A stretch of DNA of 64,000 nt from Pseudomonas sp. UBA4617 (GCF_002386445.1 NZ_DGIR01000018.1:32577-96576), one strand, 5' to 3'; positions 47,937-56,242 are shown, numbered from the stretch's first letter. Numbers and translations are program-made. Notes: generated from the sequence alone by a model not told the origin.

Positions 47937-50471
47937 ATGACGCAAGTCACGGTGAAAGAACTGGCCCAAGAGGTCGAGGCACCGGTAGAGCGCCTGCTGC
48001 AGCAGATGCGTGAGGCAGGTCTGCCGCACACCGACGCCGGTCAGGTAGTGACCGACAATGAGAAGCAGACCCTGCTCACTCATTTGAAGAGCAGCCACAA
48101 GAGCAAGGCGGAAGAACCGCGCAAGATTACCTTGCAGCGCAAAACCACCAGCACCCTGCGTGTCGCCGGTAGCAAGAGCATCAGCGTAGAAGTACGCAAG
48201 AAGAAAGTATTCGTGCAGCGCAGCCCGGAAGAGATCCAGGCTGAGCAGAAGCGTGAGCTGGAAGAGCGCCGCGCGGCCGAAAACGCCGCTCGCGAGAAGG
48301 TCGAGGCCGAAGTTCGCCAGCGCAACGAAGAGCAGGCCCGCCGTCAGGCCGCCGAAACCGCTGCCCCGGCGCCTGCCGCCAGGCCAGAGCCGGCACCTGC
48401 CGCTGCCCCGGCCCCGGTAGTTGCCGACGCCCTGGCCTCCGAAGACGCTGCAGCCCGTGCTGCCGAGCGCAAGAAGGACGAAGCCCGTCGCAACGAAGGC
48501 CGCACCCGTGACGAAGATCGTCGCGGTGGCGAGCGTCGTGGCGAAGCCCCGCGCGTGTCGATCAAGGTCAAGGTCAAGGAGAAGGAAAAAGCTCCGACGC
48601 CGCGTGCCGCGCCGCGCACCACCGATGAAGAAAGCGATGGCGTACGCCGTGGCCGCGGTGGCAAGAGCAAGCTGAAGAAACGCAACCAGCACGGCTTCCA
48701 GAACCCGACCGGTCCGGTCATTCGTGATGTGACCATCGGTGAGACCATCACCGTCTCGGAACTGGCCCAGCAGATGTCGGTCAAGGCCGCTGAAGTGGTC
48801 AAGTTCATGTTCAAGCTGGGCACCCCGGTCACCATCAACCAGGTGCTCGACCAGGAAACCGCGCAGCTGGTCGCTGAAGAACTGGGCCACAAGGTGACCC
48901 TGGTCAGTGATACCGCCCTGGAAGACTCCCTGGCCGAATCGCTGAAGTTCGAAGGCGAAGTCGAATCGCGTGCGCCGGTCGTTACCGTCATGGGTCACGT
49001 TGACCACGGCAAGACCTCGCTGCTCGACTACATCCGTCGTGCCAAGGTTGCCGCAGGCGAAGCCGGTGGTATTACCCAGCACATCGGTGCCTACCACGTG
49101 GAAACCGACCGCGGCATGGTCACCTTCCTCGACACCCCGGGCCACGCAGCGTTCACCGCAATGCGCGCCCGTGGTGCCAAGGCCACTGACATCGTCATCC
49201 TGGTGGTGGCGGCGGACGACGGCGTGATGCCGCAGACTCGCGAAGCCGTTCAGCATGCCAAGGCAGCTGGCGTTCCGCTGGTGGTCGCGGTAAACAAGAT
49301 CGACAAGCCGGGTGCCGACCTCGACCGCATCCGCAACGAGCTGGCCGTCGAAGGCGTGACCTCCGAGGACTGGGGTGGTGACACTCCGTTCGTCAAGGTT
49401 TCGGCGAAGATGGGTACCGGCGTCGACGAGCTGCTCGAGGCCGTCCTGCTGCAGGCCGAAATCCTCGAACTGACTGCCACCCCGACTGCTCCAGGTCGTG
49501 GCGTGGTCGTCGAATCGCGTCTGGACAAGGGGCGTGGCCCGGTGGCCACCATCCTGGTTCAGGACGGTACCCTGCGCCAGGGCGACATGGTCCTGTGCGG
49601 CTCCAACTATGGTCGTGTGCGCGCCATGCTCGACGAGAACGGCAAGCCTGTGAAGGAAGCCGGCCCGTCGATCCCGGTCGAGATTCTCGGCCTGGATGGT
49701 ACCCCGGAAGCCGGTGACGAGCTGTCCGTGGTGGCCGACGAGAAGAAGGCCCGTGAAGTGGCCCTGTTCCGTCAAGGCAAGTACCGCGAGGTCAAGCTGG
49801 CCCGTGCTCACGCCGGCAAGCTGGAAAACATCTTCGAGACCATGGGTCAGGAAGAGAAGAAGACCCTCAACATCGTCCTCAAGACTGACGTGCGTGGTTC
49901 CCTGGAGGCACTGCAGGGCTCGCTGTCGGGCCTGGGCAACGACGAAGTTCAGGTGCGCGTGATCGGTGGCGGTGTCGGTGGTATCACCGAAAGCGACGCC
50001 AACCTGGCGCTGGCTTCGAATGCAGTACTGTTCGGCTTCAACGTGCGTGCCGATGCCGGCGCGCGCAAGATCGTCGAGCAGGAAGGTCTGGATATGCGTT
50101 ACTACAACGTGATCTACGACATCATCGAAGACGTCAAGAAGGCCCTGACCGGCATGCTCGGCAGCGATGTTCGCGAGAACATCCTGGGTGTTGCCGAAGT
50201 GCGTGACGTGTTCCGTTCGCCGAAGTTCGGCGCCATCGCTGGCTGCATGGTCATCGAAGGTACCGTGTACCGCAACCGTCCGATCCGCGTTCTGCGCGAA
50301 GACGTTGTGATCTTCGAAGGCGAGCTGGAATCGCTGCGTCGCTTCAAGGACGACGCCTCCGAAGTCCGTTCGGGCATGGAGTGCGGTATTGGCGTGAAGA
50401 GCTACAACGACGTCAAGGTCGGCGACAAGATCGAAGTCTTCGAGAAAGTCCAGGTGGCTCGTACCCTGTAA
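47937..50471 (+). CDS. infB: Translation initiation factor IF-2
   Basis: Encodes 844 aa. N-terminal IF2-N domains and a long charged Ala/Glu/Arg-rich linker (about residues 90-250) precede the GTPase domain: G1 GHVDHGKT, G3 DTPGH, G4 NKID, then domains II-IV. It places initiator tRNA on the ribosome; the fMet tRNA gene is at the head of the same cluster. GGAGAG precedes ATG 47937. Internal starts giving shorter IF-2 forms are known in E. coli; none was assigned here. Confidence 0.98.
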   Translation: MTQVTVKELAQEVEAPVERLLQQMREAGLPHTDAGQVVTDNEKQTLLTHLKSSHKSKAEEPRKITLQRKTTSTLRVAGSKSISVEVRKKKVFVQRSPEEIQAEQKRELEERRAAENAAREKVEAEVRQRNEEQARRQAAETAAPAPAARPEPAPAAAPAPVVADALASEDAAARAAERKKDEARRNEGRTRDEDRRGGERRGEAPRVSIKVKVKEKEKAPTPRAAPRTTDEESDGVRRGRGGKSKLKKRNQHGFQNPTGPVIRDVTIGETITVSELAQQMSVKAAEVVKFMFKLGTPVTINQVLDQETAQLVAEELGHKVTLVSDTALEDSLAESLKFEGEVESRAPVVTVMGHVDHGKTSLLDYIRRAKVAAGEAGGITQHIGAYHVETDRGMVTFLDTPGHAAFTAMRARGAKATDIVILVVAADDGVMPQTREAVQHAKAAGVPLVVAVNKIDKPGADLDRIRNELAVEGVTSEDWGGDTPFVKVSAKMGTGVDELLEAVLLQAEILELTATPTAPGRGVVVESRLDKGRGPVATILVQDGTLRQGDMVLCGSNYGRVRAMLDENGKPVKEAGPSIPVEILGLDGTPEAGDELSVVADEKKAREVALFRQGKYREVKLARAHAGKLENIFETMGQEEKKTLNIVLKTDVRGSLEALQGSLSGLGNDEVQVRVIGGGVGGITESDANLALASNAVLFGFNVRADAGARKIVEQEGLDMRYYNVIYDIIEDVKKALTGMLGSDVRENILGVAEVRDVFRSPKFGAIAGCMVIEGTVYRNRPIRVLREDVVIFEGELESLRRFKDDASEVRSGMECGIGVKSYNDVKVGDKIEVFEKVQVARTL

Positions 50472-50530
50472 GGGGGCGAGCGTGGTGCAGGCCCCGCCCC
50501 AGGGCGGCTCGCAGCACCTCTGAAGGTAGC

Positions 50531-50562
50531 GCCCGGTCAGGCTTCAGCCTGACCGGGCGTTT
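50531..50562 (+). terminator. Hairpin between infB and rbfA
   Basis: A 12-bp perfect stem (GCCCGGTCAGGC with its complement) around TTCA, followed by GTTTG. The T run is short, so it may be a weak terminator or a processing site inside the operon. Confidence 0.6.
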
Positions 50563-50588
50563 GCCGCTTTAAGTTACAGGTAGCAAGA

Positions 50589-50987
50589 ATGGCAAAAGAA
50601 TATAGCCGTACCCAACGCATCGGCGACCAGATGCAGCGCGAGCTGTCGGAGCTGATCCGCCGTGAAGTCAAAGACCCGCGCGTCGGCCTGGTGACCATCA
50701 CGGCCGTCGACGTCAGCCGCGACCTTGGCCACGCCAAGGTGTTCATCACCGTGATGGGTGCAGATGGCACCGACGCCGTACCGCAGACCCTCAAGGCCCT
50801 GACCAGCGCCGCAAGCTTCCTGCGCCTGCACCTGGGCCGGGTAATGCAACTGCGCAGCGTGCCGCAACTGCATTTCCACTTCGACGAAAGCGTCAGCCGT
50901 GGTGCCCACCTGTCGGCACTGATCGAGCGCGCGGTCGCCGAAGACCGTCAGCACAAGGATGCCGACAAGCCGGACACCGAGGAGTAA
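50589..50987 (+). CDS. rbfA: Ribosome-binding factor A
   Basis: Encodes 132 aa with the KH-like fold (RIGDQMQRELSELIRREVKDPRVGLVTITAVDVSRDLGHAKVFI; LHFHFDESVSRG). It acts in 30S maturation and cold adaptation by working on the 5' part of 16S rRNA. It lies 3 nt before truB. Confidence 0.97.
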   Translation: MAKEYSRTQRIGDQMQRELSELIRREVKDPRVGLVTITAVDVSRDLGHAKVFITVMGADGTDAVPQTLKALTSAASFLRLHLGRVMQLRSVPQLHFHFDESVSRGAHLSALIERAVAEDRQHKDADKPDTEE

Positions 50988-50990
50988 GCG

Positions 50991-51908
50991 GTGGCCCAGG
51001 TCAAACGTATCCGCCGCAACGTCAGCGGCATCATCCTGCTCGACAAGCCGCTGGGCTTCACTTCCAACGCTGCGCTGCAAAAGGTGCGTTGGCTGCTCAA
51101 CGCGGAAAAGGCCGGCCACACCGGCAGCCTCGACCCTTTGGCCACCGGCGTGCTGCCGCTGTGCTTTGGCGAAGCGACCAAGTTTTCGCAGTACCTGCTC
51201 GATTCGGACAAGGGCTACGAAACGGTCATGCAGATGGGGCAGACGACCAACACCGGCGATGCCGAAGGTGAGGTGCTGCAGACCCGCGAGGTGACCGTTG
51301 GTCGTGCCGACATCGAAGCACTGTTGCCCCGTTTTCGTGGCCAGATCAGCCAGATACCGCCAATGTACTCGGCGCTCAAGCGTGACGGCCAGCCACTGTA
51401 CAAGCTGGCACGTGCAGGAGAGGTAGTGGAGCGCGAGGCGCGTTCTGTTACTATTGGCCGCTTGGAGTTGCTCGAGTGCGAAGGCACCCGTGCACGGTTG
51501 AGCGTAGGATGCAGCAAAGGCACCTATATCCGCACCCTGGTGGAGGATATCGGCGAAGCACTTGGCTGCGGCGCCTATGTCGCCGAGCTGCGCAGGACCC
51601 AGGCCGGGCCCTTCGTGCTGGCACAGACGGTCACCCTCGAGGAACTCGAACAGGCCCACGCCGAAGGTGGTAACGAAGCGCTCGACCGCTTCCTGATGCC
51701 TTCGGACAGCGGCCTGCAGGACTGGCCACTGGTGTGCCTGTCCGAGCATAGTGCGTTCTACTGGCTGCATGGCCAGGCGGTACGCGCGCCGGACGCCCCC
51801 CAATTTGGCATGGTCCGGGTACAGGATCACAATGCGCGCTTCATCGGTATCGGTGAAGTGAGCGAAGACGGGCGCATAGCGCCGCGTCGGCTGATTCGGT
51901 CGGAATGA
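50991..51908 (+). CDS. truB: tRNA pseudouridine-55 synthase
   Basis: Encodes 305 aa. The catalytic Asp48 lies in AGHTGSLDPLATGVLP at the E. coli position; a C-terminal PUA-like domain follows. It makes pseudouridine 55 in the T-loop of tRNAs. The start is GTG 50991 with GGAG formed by the end of rbfA, so the two are coupled. Confidence 0.97.
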   Translation: MAQVKRIRRNVSGIILLDKPLGFTSNAALQKVRWLLNAEKAGHTGSLDPLATGVLPLCFGEATKFSQYLLDSDKGYETVMQMGQTTNTGDAEGEVLQTREVTVGRADIEALLPRFRGQISQIPPMYSALKRDGQPLYKLARAGEVVEREARSVTIGRLELLECEGTRARLSVGCSKGTYIRTLVEDIGEALGCGAYVAELRRTQAGPFVLAQTVTLEELEQAHAEGGNEALDRFLMPSDSGLQDWPLVCLSEHSAFYWLHGQAVRAPDAPQFGMVRVQDHNARFIGIGEVSEDGRIAPRRLIRSE

Positions 51909-51994
51909 CCGAAACCGTAGGGCCAGGCAATCGCCAAACCCCACGGCAACAAGGGTGGCTGTCAGTAGGCACGGTCACACCTTTTTTATTAATA

Positions 51995-52035
51995 CAGGGA
52001 TTTGTCCCTGGCCTATTGGGACCCCGCGTGCGGGA
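51995..52035 (+). promoter_or_regulatory. Structured rpsO 5' leader
   Basis: Two small hairpins lie just upstream of rpsO: CAGGGA-TTTG-TCCCTG (51995-52010) and CCCGC-GT-GCGGG near 52024-52035. S15 represses its own mRNA through leader structure in several bacteria, so these may form the S15 site. A TTTTTTATTAAT stretch upstream could hold a promoter. Confidence 0.45.
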
Positions 52036-52056
52036 TCCGTTATCAGGAGAAGCCAC

Positions 52057-52326
52057 ATGGCCCTCAGCGTTGAAGAAAAAGCTCAGATCGTTGCCGAATA
52101 CCAGCAAGCCGCCGGCGATACCGGTAGCCCGGAAGTGCAGGTTGCTCTGCTGACCGCCAACATCAACAAGCTGCAAGGCCACTTCAAGGCCAACGACAAA
52201 GACCACCACTCCCGTCGTGGTCTGATCCGTATGGTCAACCAGCGTCGTAAGCTGCTGGATTACCTGAAGGGCAAAGACACCACTCGTTACAGCGCCCTGA
52301 TCGGTCGCCTGGGCCTGCGTCGCTAA
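52057..52326 (+). CDS. rpsO: 30S ribosomal protein S15
   Basis: Encodes 89 aa, the standard S15 length and sequence (MALSVEEKAQIVAEYQ..., GSPEVQVALLTANINKLQGHFK, DHHSRRGLIRMVNQRRKLLDYLK). It binds 16S rRNA helix 20-22 early in 30S assembly. The start at 52057 follows AGGAG. Confidence 0.98.
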   Translation: MALSVEEKAQIVAEYQQAAGDTGSPEVQVALLTANINKLQGHFKANDKDHHSRRGLIRMVNQRRKLLDYLKGKDTTRYSALIGRLGLRR

Positions 52327-52416
52327 TAGCGGCTTGGCCAGTGGTGTGCATGGCGTGTCGCAGGCTTCGGCAGGGCTGTTTTGCAGTGTTGCCGTTGGAC
52401 ACGCTACGCGTATCTC

Positions 52417-52478
52417 CGAGGTTGGCAGCCTGGCAATGCTGAGCGGATCTTCCGCTTGGTGCCAGGCTCCCAGCCTCG
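52417..52478 (+). promoter_or_regulatory. Long hairpin in the pnp leader (probable RNase III/PNPase autoregulation site)
   Basis: The arm 52417-52435 pairs with 52460-52478 (8 bp with one G-U, a 2x2 mismatch, then 9 perfect bp AGCCTGGCA/TGCCAGGCT). Inside is a second stem AGCGGA-TCT-TCCGCT (52442-52456). In E. coli a leader stem of pnp mRNA is cut by RNase III and then degraded by PNPase to control its own synthesis. Confidence 0.7.
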
Positions 52479-52576
52479 TGTTGTATCTGGACGGTCAATG
52501 GGGCCGATTCCCCGTTCTGCCCAAGAATTCGCAAGAAACCAGTTCCCCCAGAGCCACTGAAAAAAGGTAGGAAACC

Positions 52577-54682
52577 GTGAACCCGGTAATCAAGAAATTC
52601 CAGTTCGGTCAATCGACCGTTACTCTCGAAACGGGCCGTATTGCCCGTCAGGCAACCGGCGCCGTGCTGGTTACCGTCGACAACGATGTCACCGTGCTGG
52701 TGACCGTGGTCGGTGCCAAGCAGGCCGATCCAGGCAAGGGCTTCTTCCCGCTGTCGGTCCACTACCAGGAAAAGACCTACGCCGCCGGCAAGATCCCGGG
52801 TGGCTTCTTCAAGCGTGAAGGCCGTCCTTCCGAGAAAGAGACGCTGACCTCGCGCCTGATCGACCGTCCGATCCGCCCGCTGTTCCCGGAAGGCTTCATG
52901 AACGAAGTGCAGGTCGTCTGCACCGTGGTCTCCACCAGCAAGAAGACCGACCCGGACATCGCCGCGATGATCGGTACCTCGGCTGCCCTGGCCATCTCCG
53001 GCATTCCGTTCGAAGGCCCGATCGGCGCCGCCCGCGTTGCCTTCCACGAAAGCACCGGCTACCTGCTGAACCCGACCTACGAGCAACTGGCTGCCTCGAG
53101 CCTGGACATGGTCGTTGCCGGTACCGAATCGGCTGTACTGATGGTTGAATCGGAAGCCAAGGAGCTGACCGAAGACCAGATGCTGGGCGCCGTGCTGTTC
53201 GCCCACGACGAATTCCAGGCTGTGATCCAGGCTGTCAAGGAACTGGCGGCCGAAGCCGGCAAGCCAACCTGGGACTGGCAGCCAGCCCCGGCCAACACCG
53301 AGCTGATGAACCTGGTGCGTGCCGAGTTCGGCGAAGCCGTTTCGCAGGCCTACACCATCACCCAGAAGGCCGACCGCTACAACCGCCTGGGCCAGCTGCG
53401 CGACGAGGCTGTTGCCCGTCTGAGCAACGAAGAGACCGGCCCGTCTGCCGCTGCCATCAAAGAGATTTTCGGCGAGCTGGAATACCGCACCGTCCGCGAG
53501 AACATCGTCAACGGCAAGCCGCGTATCGACGGCCGTGACACCCGCACTGTGCGCCCACTGAACATCGAAGTCGGCGTCTTGCCGAAAACCCACGGTTCGG
53601 CACTGTTCACTCGTGGCGAGACCCAGGCCCTGGTCGTCGCGACCCTGGGTACTGCCCGTGACGCCCAACTGCTGGACACCCTGGAAGGCGAGAAGAAAGA
53701 CGCCTTCATGCTGCACTACAACTTCCCACCGTTCTCGGTGGGTGAGTGCGGCCGCATGGGCGGCGCTGGCCGTCGTGAAATCGGCCACGGCCGCCTGGCC
53801 CGTCGTGGCGTGCAAGCCATGCTGCCGAGCGACAGCGAGTTCCCGTACACCATCCGCGTGGTTTCGGAAATCACCGAATCCAACGGTTCCAGCTCCATGG
53901 CTTCGGTGTGTGGTGCTTCCCTGGCGCTGATGGACGCTGGCGTGCCGATGAAGGCGCCGGTTGCCGGTATCGCCATGGGCCTGGTCAAGGAAGGTGACAA
54001 GTTCGCCGTCCTGACCGACATCCTGGGTGACGAAGACCACCTGGGCGACATGGACTTCAAGGTAGCCGGTACCGCCAAAGGCGTCACCGCGCTGCAGATG
54101 GACATCAAGATCAACGGCATCACCGAAGAGATCATGGAAATCGCCCTGGGCCAGGCCCTGGAAGCGCGCCTGAACATCCTTGGCCAGATGAACCAGATCA
54201 TCGCCCAGTCGCGCAGCGAGCTGTCGGCCAACGCCCCGACCATGATCGCGATGAAGATCGACACCGACAAGATCCGTGACGTCATCGGCAAGGGCGGCGC
54301 CACCATTCGCGCCATCTGTGAAGAAACCAAGGCTTCGATCGATATCGAAGACGACGGCTCGATCAAGATCTTCGGCGAAACCAAGGAAGCCGCAGATGCT
54401 GCCAAGCAGCGCATTCTGGGCATCACCGCCGAGGCCGAGATTGGCAAGATCTACGTCGGCAAGGTCGAGCGCATCGTCGATTTCGGCGCCTTCGTCAACA
54501 TCCTGCCTGGCAAGGACGGCCTGGTGCACATCTCCATGCTGAGCGATGCTCGCGTCGAGAAAGTCACCGACATCCTGAAAGAAGGCCAGGAAGTTGAAGT
54601 ACTGGTACTGGACGTGGACAACCGCGGCCGTATCAAGCTGTCGATCAAGGACGTTGCCGCAGCCAAGGCTTCGGGCGTCTGA
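52577..54682 (+). CDS. pnp: Polynucleotide phosphorylase
   Basis: Encodes 701 aa: two RNase PH-like domains (second core FSVGECGRMGGAGRREIGHG), an all-alpha linker, KH (DVIGKGGATIRAICEETKASIDIED) and S1 (GKVERIVDFGAFVNILPGKDGLVHISML) domains. It is a 3'-5' phosphorolytic exoribonuclease, usually in the degradosome. The start is GTG 52577 after GGTAGGAAA. A 250-nt leader with a long hairpin precedes it and a strong terminator follows. Confidence 0.98.
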   Translation: MNPVIKKFQFGQSTVTLETGRIARQATGAVLVTVDNDVTVLVTVVGAKQADPGKGFFPLSVHYQEKTYAAGKIPGGFFKREGRPSEKETLTSRLIDRPIRPLFPEGFMNEVQVVCTVVSTSKKTDPDIAAMIGTSAALAISGIPFEGPIGAARVAFHESTGYLLNPTYEQLAASSLDMVVAGTESAVLMVESEAKELTEDQMLGAVLFAHDEFQAVIQAVKELAAEAGKPTWDWQPAPANTELMNLVRAEFGEAVSQAYTITQKADRYNRLGQLRDEAVARLSNEETGPSAAAIKEIFGELEYRTVRENIVNGKPRIDGRDTRTVRPLNIEVGVLPKTHGSALFTRGETQALVVATLGTARDAQLLDTLEGEKKDAFMLHYNFPPFSVGECGRMGGAGRREIGHGRLARRGVQAMLPSDSEFPYTIRVVSEITESNGSSSMASVCGASLALMDAGVPMKAPVAGIAMGLVKEGDKFAVLTDILGDEDHLGDMDFKVAGTAKGVTALQMDIKINGITEEIMEIALGQALEARLNILGQMNQIIAQSRSELSANAPTMIAMKIDTDKIRDVIGKGGATIRAICEETKASIDIEDDGSIKIFGETKEAADAAKQRILGITAEAEIGKIYVGKVERIVDFGAFVNILPGKDGLVHISMLSDARVEKVTDILKEGQEVEVLVLDVDNRGRIKLSIKDVAAAKASGV

Positions 54683-54702
54683 TGATTGCTTGCAGTAGAA
54701 AG

Positions 54703-54727
54703 AAGGCCCCGTGAGGGGCCTTTTTTT
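54703..54727 (+). terminator. Terminator after pnp
   Basis: AAGGCCCC-GTGA-GGGGCCTT followed by a run of seven T. It ends the rimP-to-pnp cluster. Confidence 0.93.
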
Positions 54728-54775
54728 ATGGTTGCACGGAACCTTTTGCGGACTTGCATCTTGCATGCAGGTTTA

Positions 54776-54799
54776 TCGTGCGGATTGCAGAATGCACGA
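54776..54799. promoter_or_regulatory. Dyad upstream of the BON gene, possible enhancer-binding-protein site
   Basis: TCGTGC and GCACGA (54776-54781, 54794-54799) flank a 12-nt centre. It lies about 100 nt upstream of the predicted sigma-54 start point, a usual place for activator sites. Confidence 0.4.
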
Positions 54800-54822
54800 C
54801 GGTGGTTGTAGCGATAGGTTAC

Positions 54823-54835
54823 TAACTTATTGATT
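54823..54835 (+). promoter_or_regulatory. IHF consensus site
   Basis: TAACTTATTGATT is a full match to the IHF pattern read on this strand (YAA-N4-TTGATW). It lies between the dyad at 54776 and the sigma-54 element at 54864. Confidence 0.55.
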
Positions 54836-54863
54836 TAAAAGGAAACAAGCGAAACGGAAAAGC

Positions 54864-54879
54864 TGGCACAGCGCATGCA
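54864..54879 (+). promoter_or_regulatory. Candidate sigma-54 (-24/-12) promoter
   Basis: TGGCACAGCGCATGCA: the invariant GG (54865-54866) and GC (54877-54878) are at the required distance, and 14 of 16 bases fit TGGCACG-N4-TTGCW. The start point would be about 54890, 54 nt before the BON gene. Confidence 0.6.
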
Positions 54880-54943
54880 ACTACCTTCATACCTGACGCC
54901 AGGACGTACGGCGCAGACCTTTCGATAAACAGGAGTGACTCAC

Positions 54944-55294
54944 ATGAAGAAGTTCGCCATTGCTGCCGCTACTGCTACCGCCCTGACCCTGACCATGGCT
55001 AACGGCGCATTCGCTGCAGAGCCAACCCAGGCTCCAGTCATGTTGGCCGCCAATACCGTGGACAACGCCAAGCAGGAAGGTTCTGACACTTGGATCACCA
55101 CCAAGGTGAAAGCGGACTTGCTGACTGAAAAAGGTATTCCAGGCAGCGACATCAAAGTCGAGACCAGCCATGGCGTTGTCTCGCTGTCGTCTGACGTGGC
55201 AGTGACTCAGTCCCAGAAAGAAGAAGCCATTCGCATTACCAAGAACATCAAAGGCGTCAAGAGCGTCATGGCTGACGGTCTGAAAGCCGAGTAA
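54944..55294 (+). CDS. Periplasmic BON-domain protein (OsmY-like)
   Basis: Encodes 116 aa. A signal peptide (MKKFAIAAATATALTLTMANGAFAAE) is followed by one BON domain (SDTWITTKVKADLLTEKGIPGSDIKVETSHGVVSLSSDVAVTQSQKEEAIRITKNIKGVKSV). BON domains are thought to bind phospholipid membranes; OsmY, with two, is induced by osmotic and stationary-phase stress. Only one BON domain is present here. Start at 54944 with AGGAG upstream. The upstream region has a sigma-54-like element, which is unusual for this family. Confidence 0.88.
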   Translation: MKKFAIAAATATALTLTMANGAFAAEPTQAPVMLAANTVDNAKQEGSDTWITTKVKADLLTEKGIPGSDIKVETSHGVVSLSSDVAVTQSQKEEAIRITKNIKGVKSVMADGLKAE

Positions 55295-55338
55295 GGGATG
55301 TCCCGTCGGCCAAACGGATTTGGCCACCTATGCTCCAG

Positions 55339-55363
55339 GCCCCGGCGTCTTGCCGGGGCTTTT
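55339..55363 (+). terminator. Terminator after the BON gene
   Basis: GCCCCGGC-GTCTT-GCCGGGGC followed by TTTTC. Confidence 0.88.
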
Positions 55364-55373
55364 CATTGTGCGC

Positions 55374-55676
55374 CTAGTACACCGGATTACGCGCAACCAC
55401 ATCACTTTCGAAGCATTCCTGTTCGACTATCAGCGGCTCGACCAATGGCCGGCTATCGCGATAGTGCGCGGTTTGAGTATGCGCTTCATACGCCGCATCA
55501 TCGCGGTAGAGCTCGTACAGGTATATCAGGTCCGGGTCGACGCGATCTTGCGACACATCGAACACTAGGCATCCAGGTTCGCTGGCGACGGAAGCGGCAG
55601 CGTTGACCTTTATCGCATTCAGAAAATCCTCGGCGCAGCCGGGCTTCACTCGGGTCTTGATAAACAGGCTATACAC
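55374..55676 (-). CDS. ABM-domain (quinol/antibiotic monooxygenase-like) protein
   Basis: Encodes 100 aa with the dimeric alpha/beta-barrel ABM pattern (LFIKTRVKPGCAEDFLNAIKVNAAASVASEPGCLVFDVSQD, IYLYELYRDDAAYEAHTQTAHY). Family members such as YgiN or LsrG oxidise or isomerise small aromatic or keto compounds. The start is GTG at 55676 with AAGGA 7 nt upstream; the frame is open further but crosses the divergent VOC gene. It shares a 60-nt promoter region with that gene. Confidence 0.82.
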   Translation of the reverse strand: MYSLFIKTRVKPGCAEDFLNAIKVNAAASVASEPGCLVFDVSQDRVDPDLIYLYELYRDDAAYEAHTQTAHYRDSRPLVEPLIVEQECFESDVVARNPVY

Positions 55677-55710
55677 AAGGTTGTCCTTTTGTTTTAAATT
55701 CAGATATGAA

Positions 55711-55720
55711 TTGTATACAA
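55711..55720. promoter_or_regulatory. Palindromic operator candidate between ABM and VOC genes
   Basis: TTGTATACAA is a perfect 10-bp palindrome in the 60-nt divergent region, of the form bound by several GntR-family regulators. It could control both genes. No regulator gene is adjacent. Confidence 0.45.
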
Positions 55721-55736
55721 AAATGGAGCCTCGCCA

Positions 55737-56150
55737 ATGTCCGAATTGCCTGCCCGCCCTGGTCGCCTGAACGGCCTGCGTCATATTGCCTTGCTGGTGC
55801 CCAACCTTGAGGAGTGCGAACGCTTCTACGTCGATGTGCTGGGGATGGAGGTGCTGAACCGCGCCAACGAAGACCTGGTGTATCTCACCTGTGGTAACGA
55901 CAATCTGTCGCTGGGGCGCGGGGCAGGGGCGGCCAATGGCTTGCAGACCCTCGACCATTATGGGTTCATCGTCGACAGCGTGGAGGAACTTGAGGCTTGG
56001 TATCAGTACTTCAAGGCGCATGGCGTGACCTTGCTCGACAAGCCGTTCAACCACGGCGACGGCGCGCGCAGCTTCCACCTGTTGGACCCGGCCGGGAACA
56101 AGGTTCAACCGCTGTATCACCCGGCAGTGTCGGGGCAGCAGCTGGTGTAA
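55737..56150 (+). CDS. VOC family (glyoxalase/dioxygenase-like) protein
   Basis: Encodes 137 aa with the two beta-alpha-beta-beta-beta units of the vicinal-oxygen-chelate fold (LRHIALLVPNLEECERFYVDVLGMEV; DHYGFIVDSVEELEAWYQYFKAHGV; SFHLLDPAGNKVQPLYHP). Possible metal ligands: His in LRHIALLV, His in LDHYGF, Glu or Gln near the end. Reaction unknown. Divergent from the ABM monooxygenase gene, suggesting one small catabolic or detoxification unit. Confidence 0.84.
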   Translation: MSELPARPGRLNGLRHIALLVPNLEECERFYVDVLGMEVLNRANEDLVYLTCGNDNLSLGRGAGAANGLQTLDHYGFIVDSVEELEAWYQYFKAHGVTLLDKPFNHGDGARSFHLLDPAGNKVQPLYHPAVSGQQLV

Positions 56151-56161
56151 GCCTGTGCCGA

Positions 56162-56223
56162 CCCTTCGGCAAACGCCGCTACAGGCCTGTGCGATTGCCT
56201 GTAGCGGCGTTAGCCGCGAAGGG
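56162..56223. repeat. REP-like inverted repeat (third class)
   Basis: The arm with ACGCCGCTACAGG (56173-56185) faces CCTGTAGCGGCGT (56198-56210), with CCCTTCGGC and its near-complement at the outer ends. It lies between convergent VOC and DUF748 genes. The core sequence differs from the other REP classes in the window. Confidence 0.75.
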
Positions 56224-56242
56224 CTAGCCCTGTTGGCACCGT

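Noticed and set aside
47910..49811. Frame antisense to infB
   Set aside because: Shadow of IF-2; no ribosome-binding site and no family match.
52235..54766. Frame of over 800 codons antisense to rpsO-pnp
   Set aside because: It runs through rpsO, the leader hairpin and the pnp terminator, which a real gene would not do.
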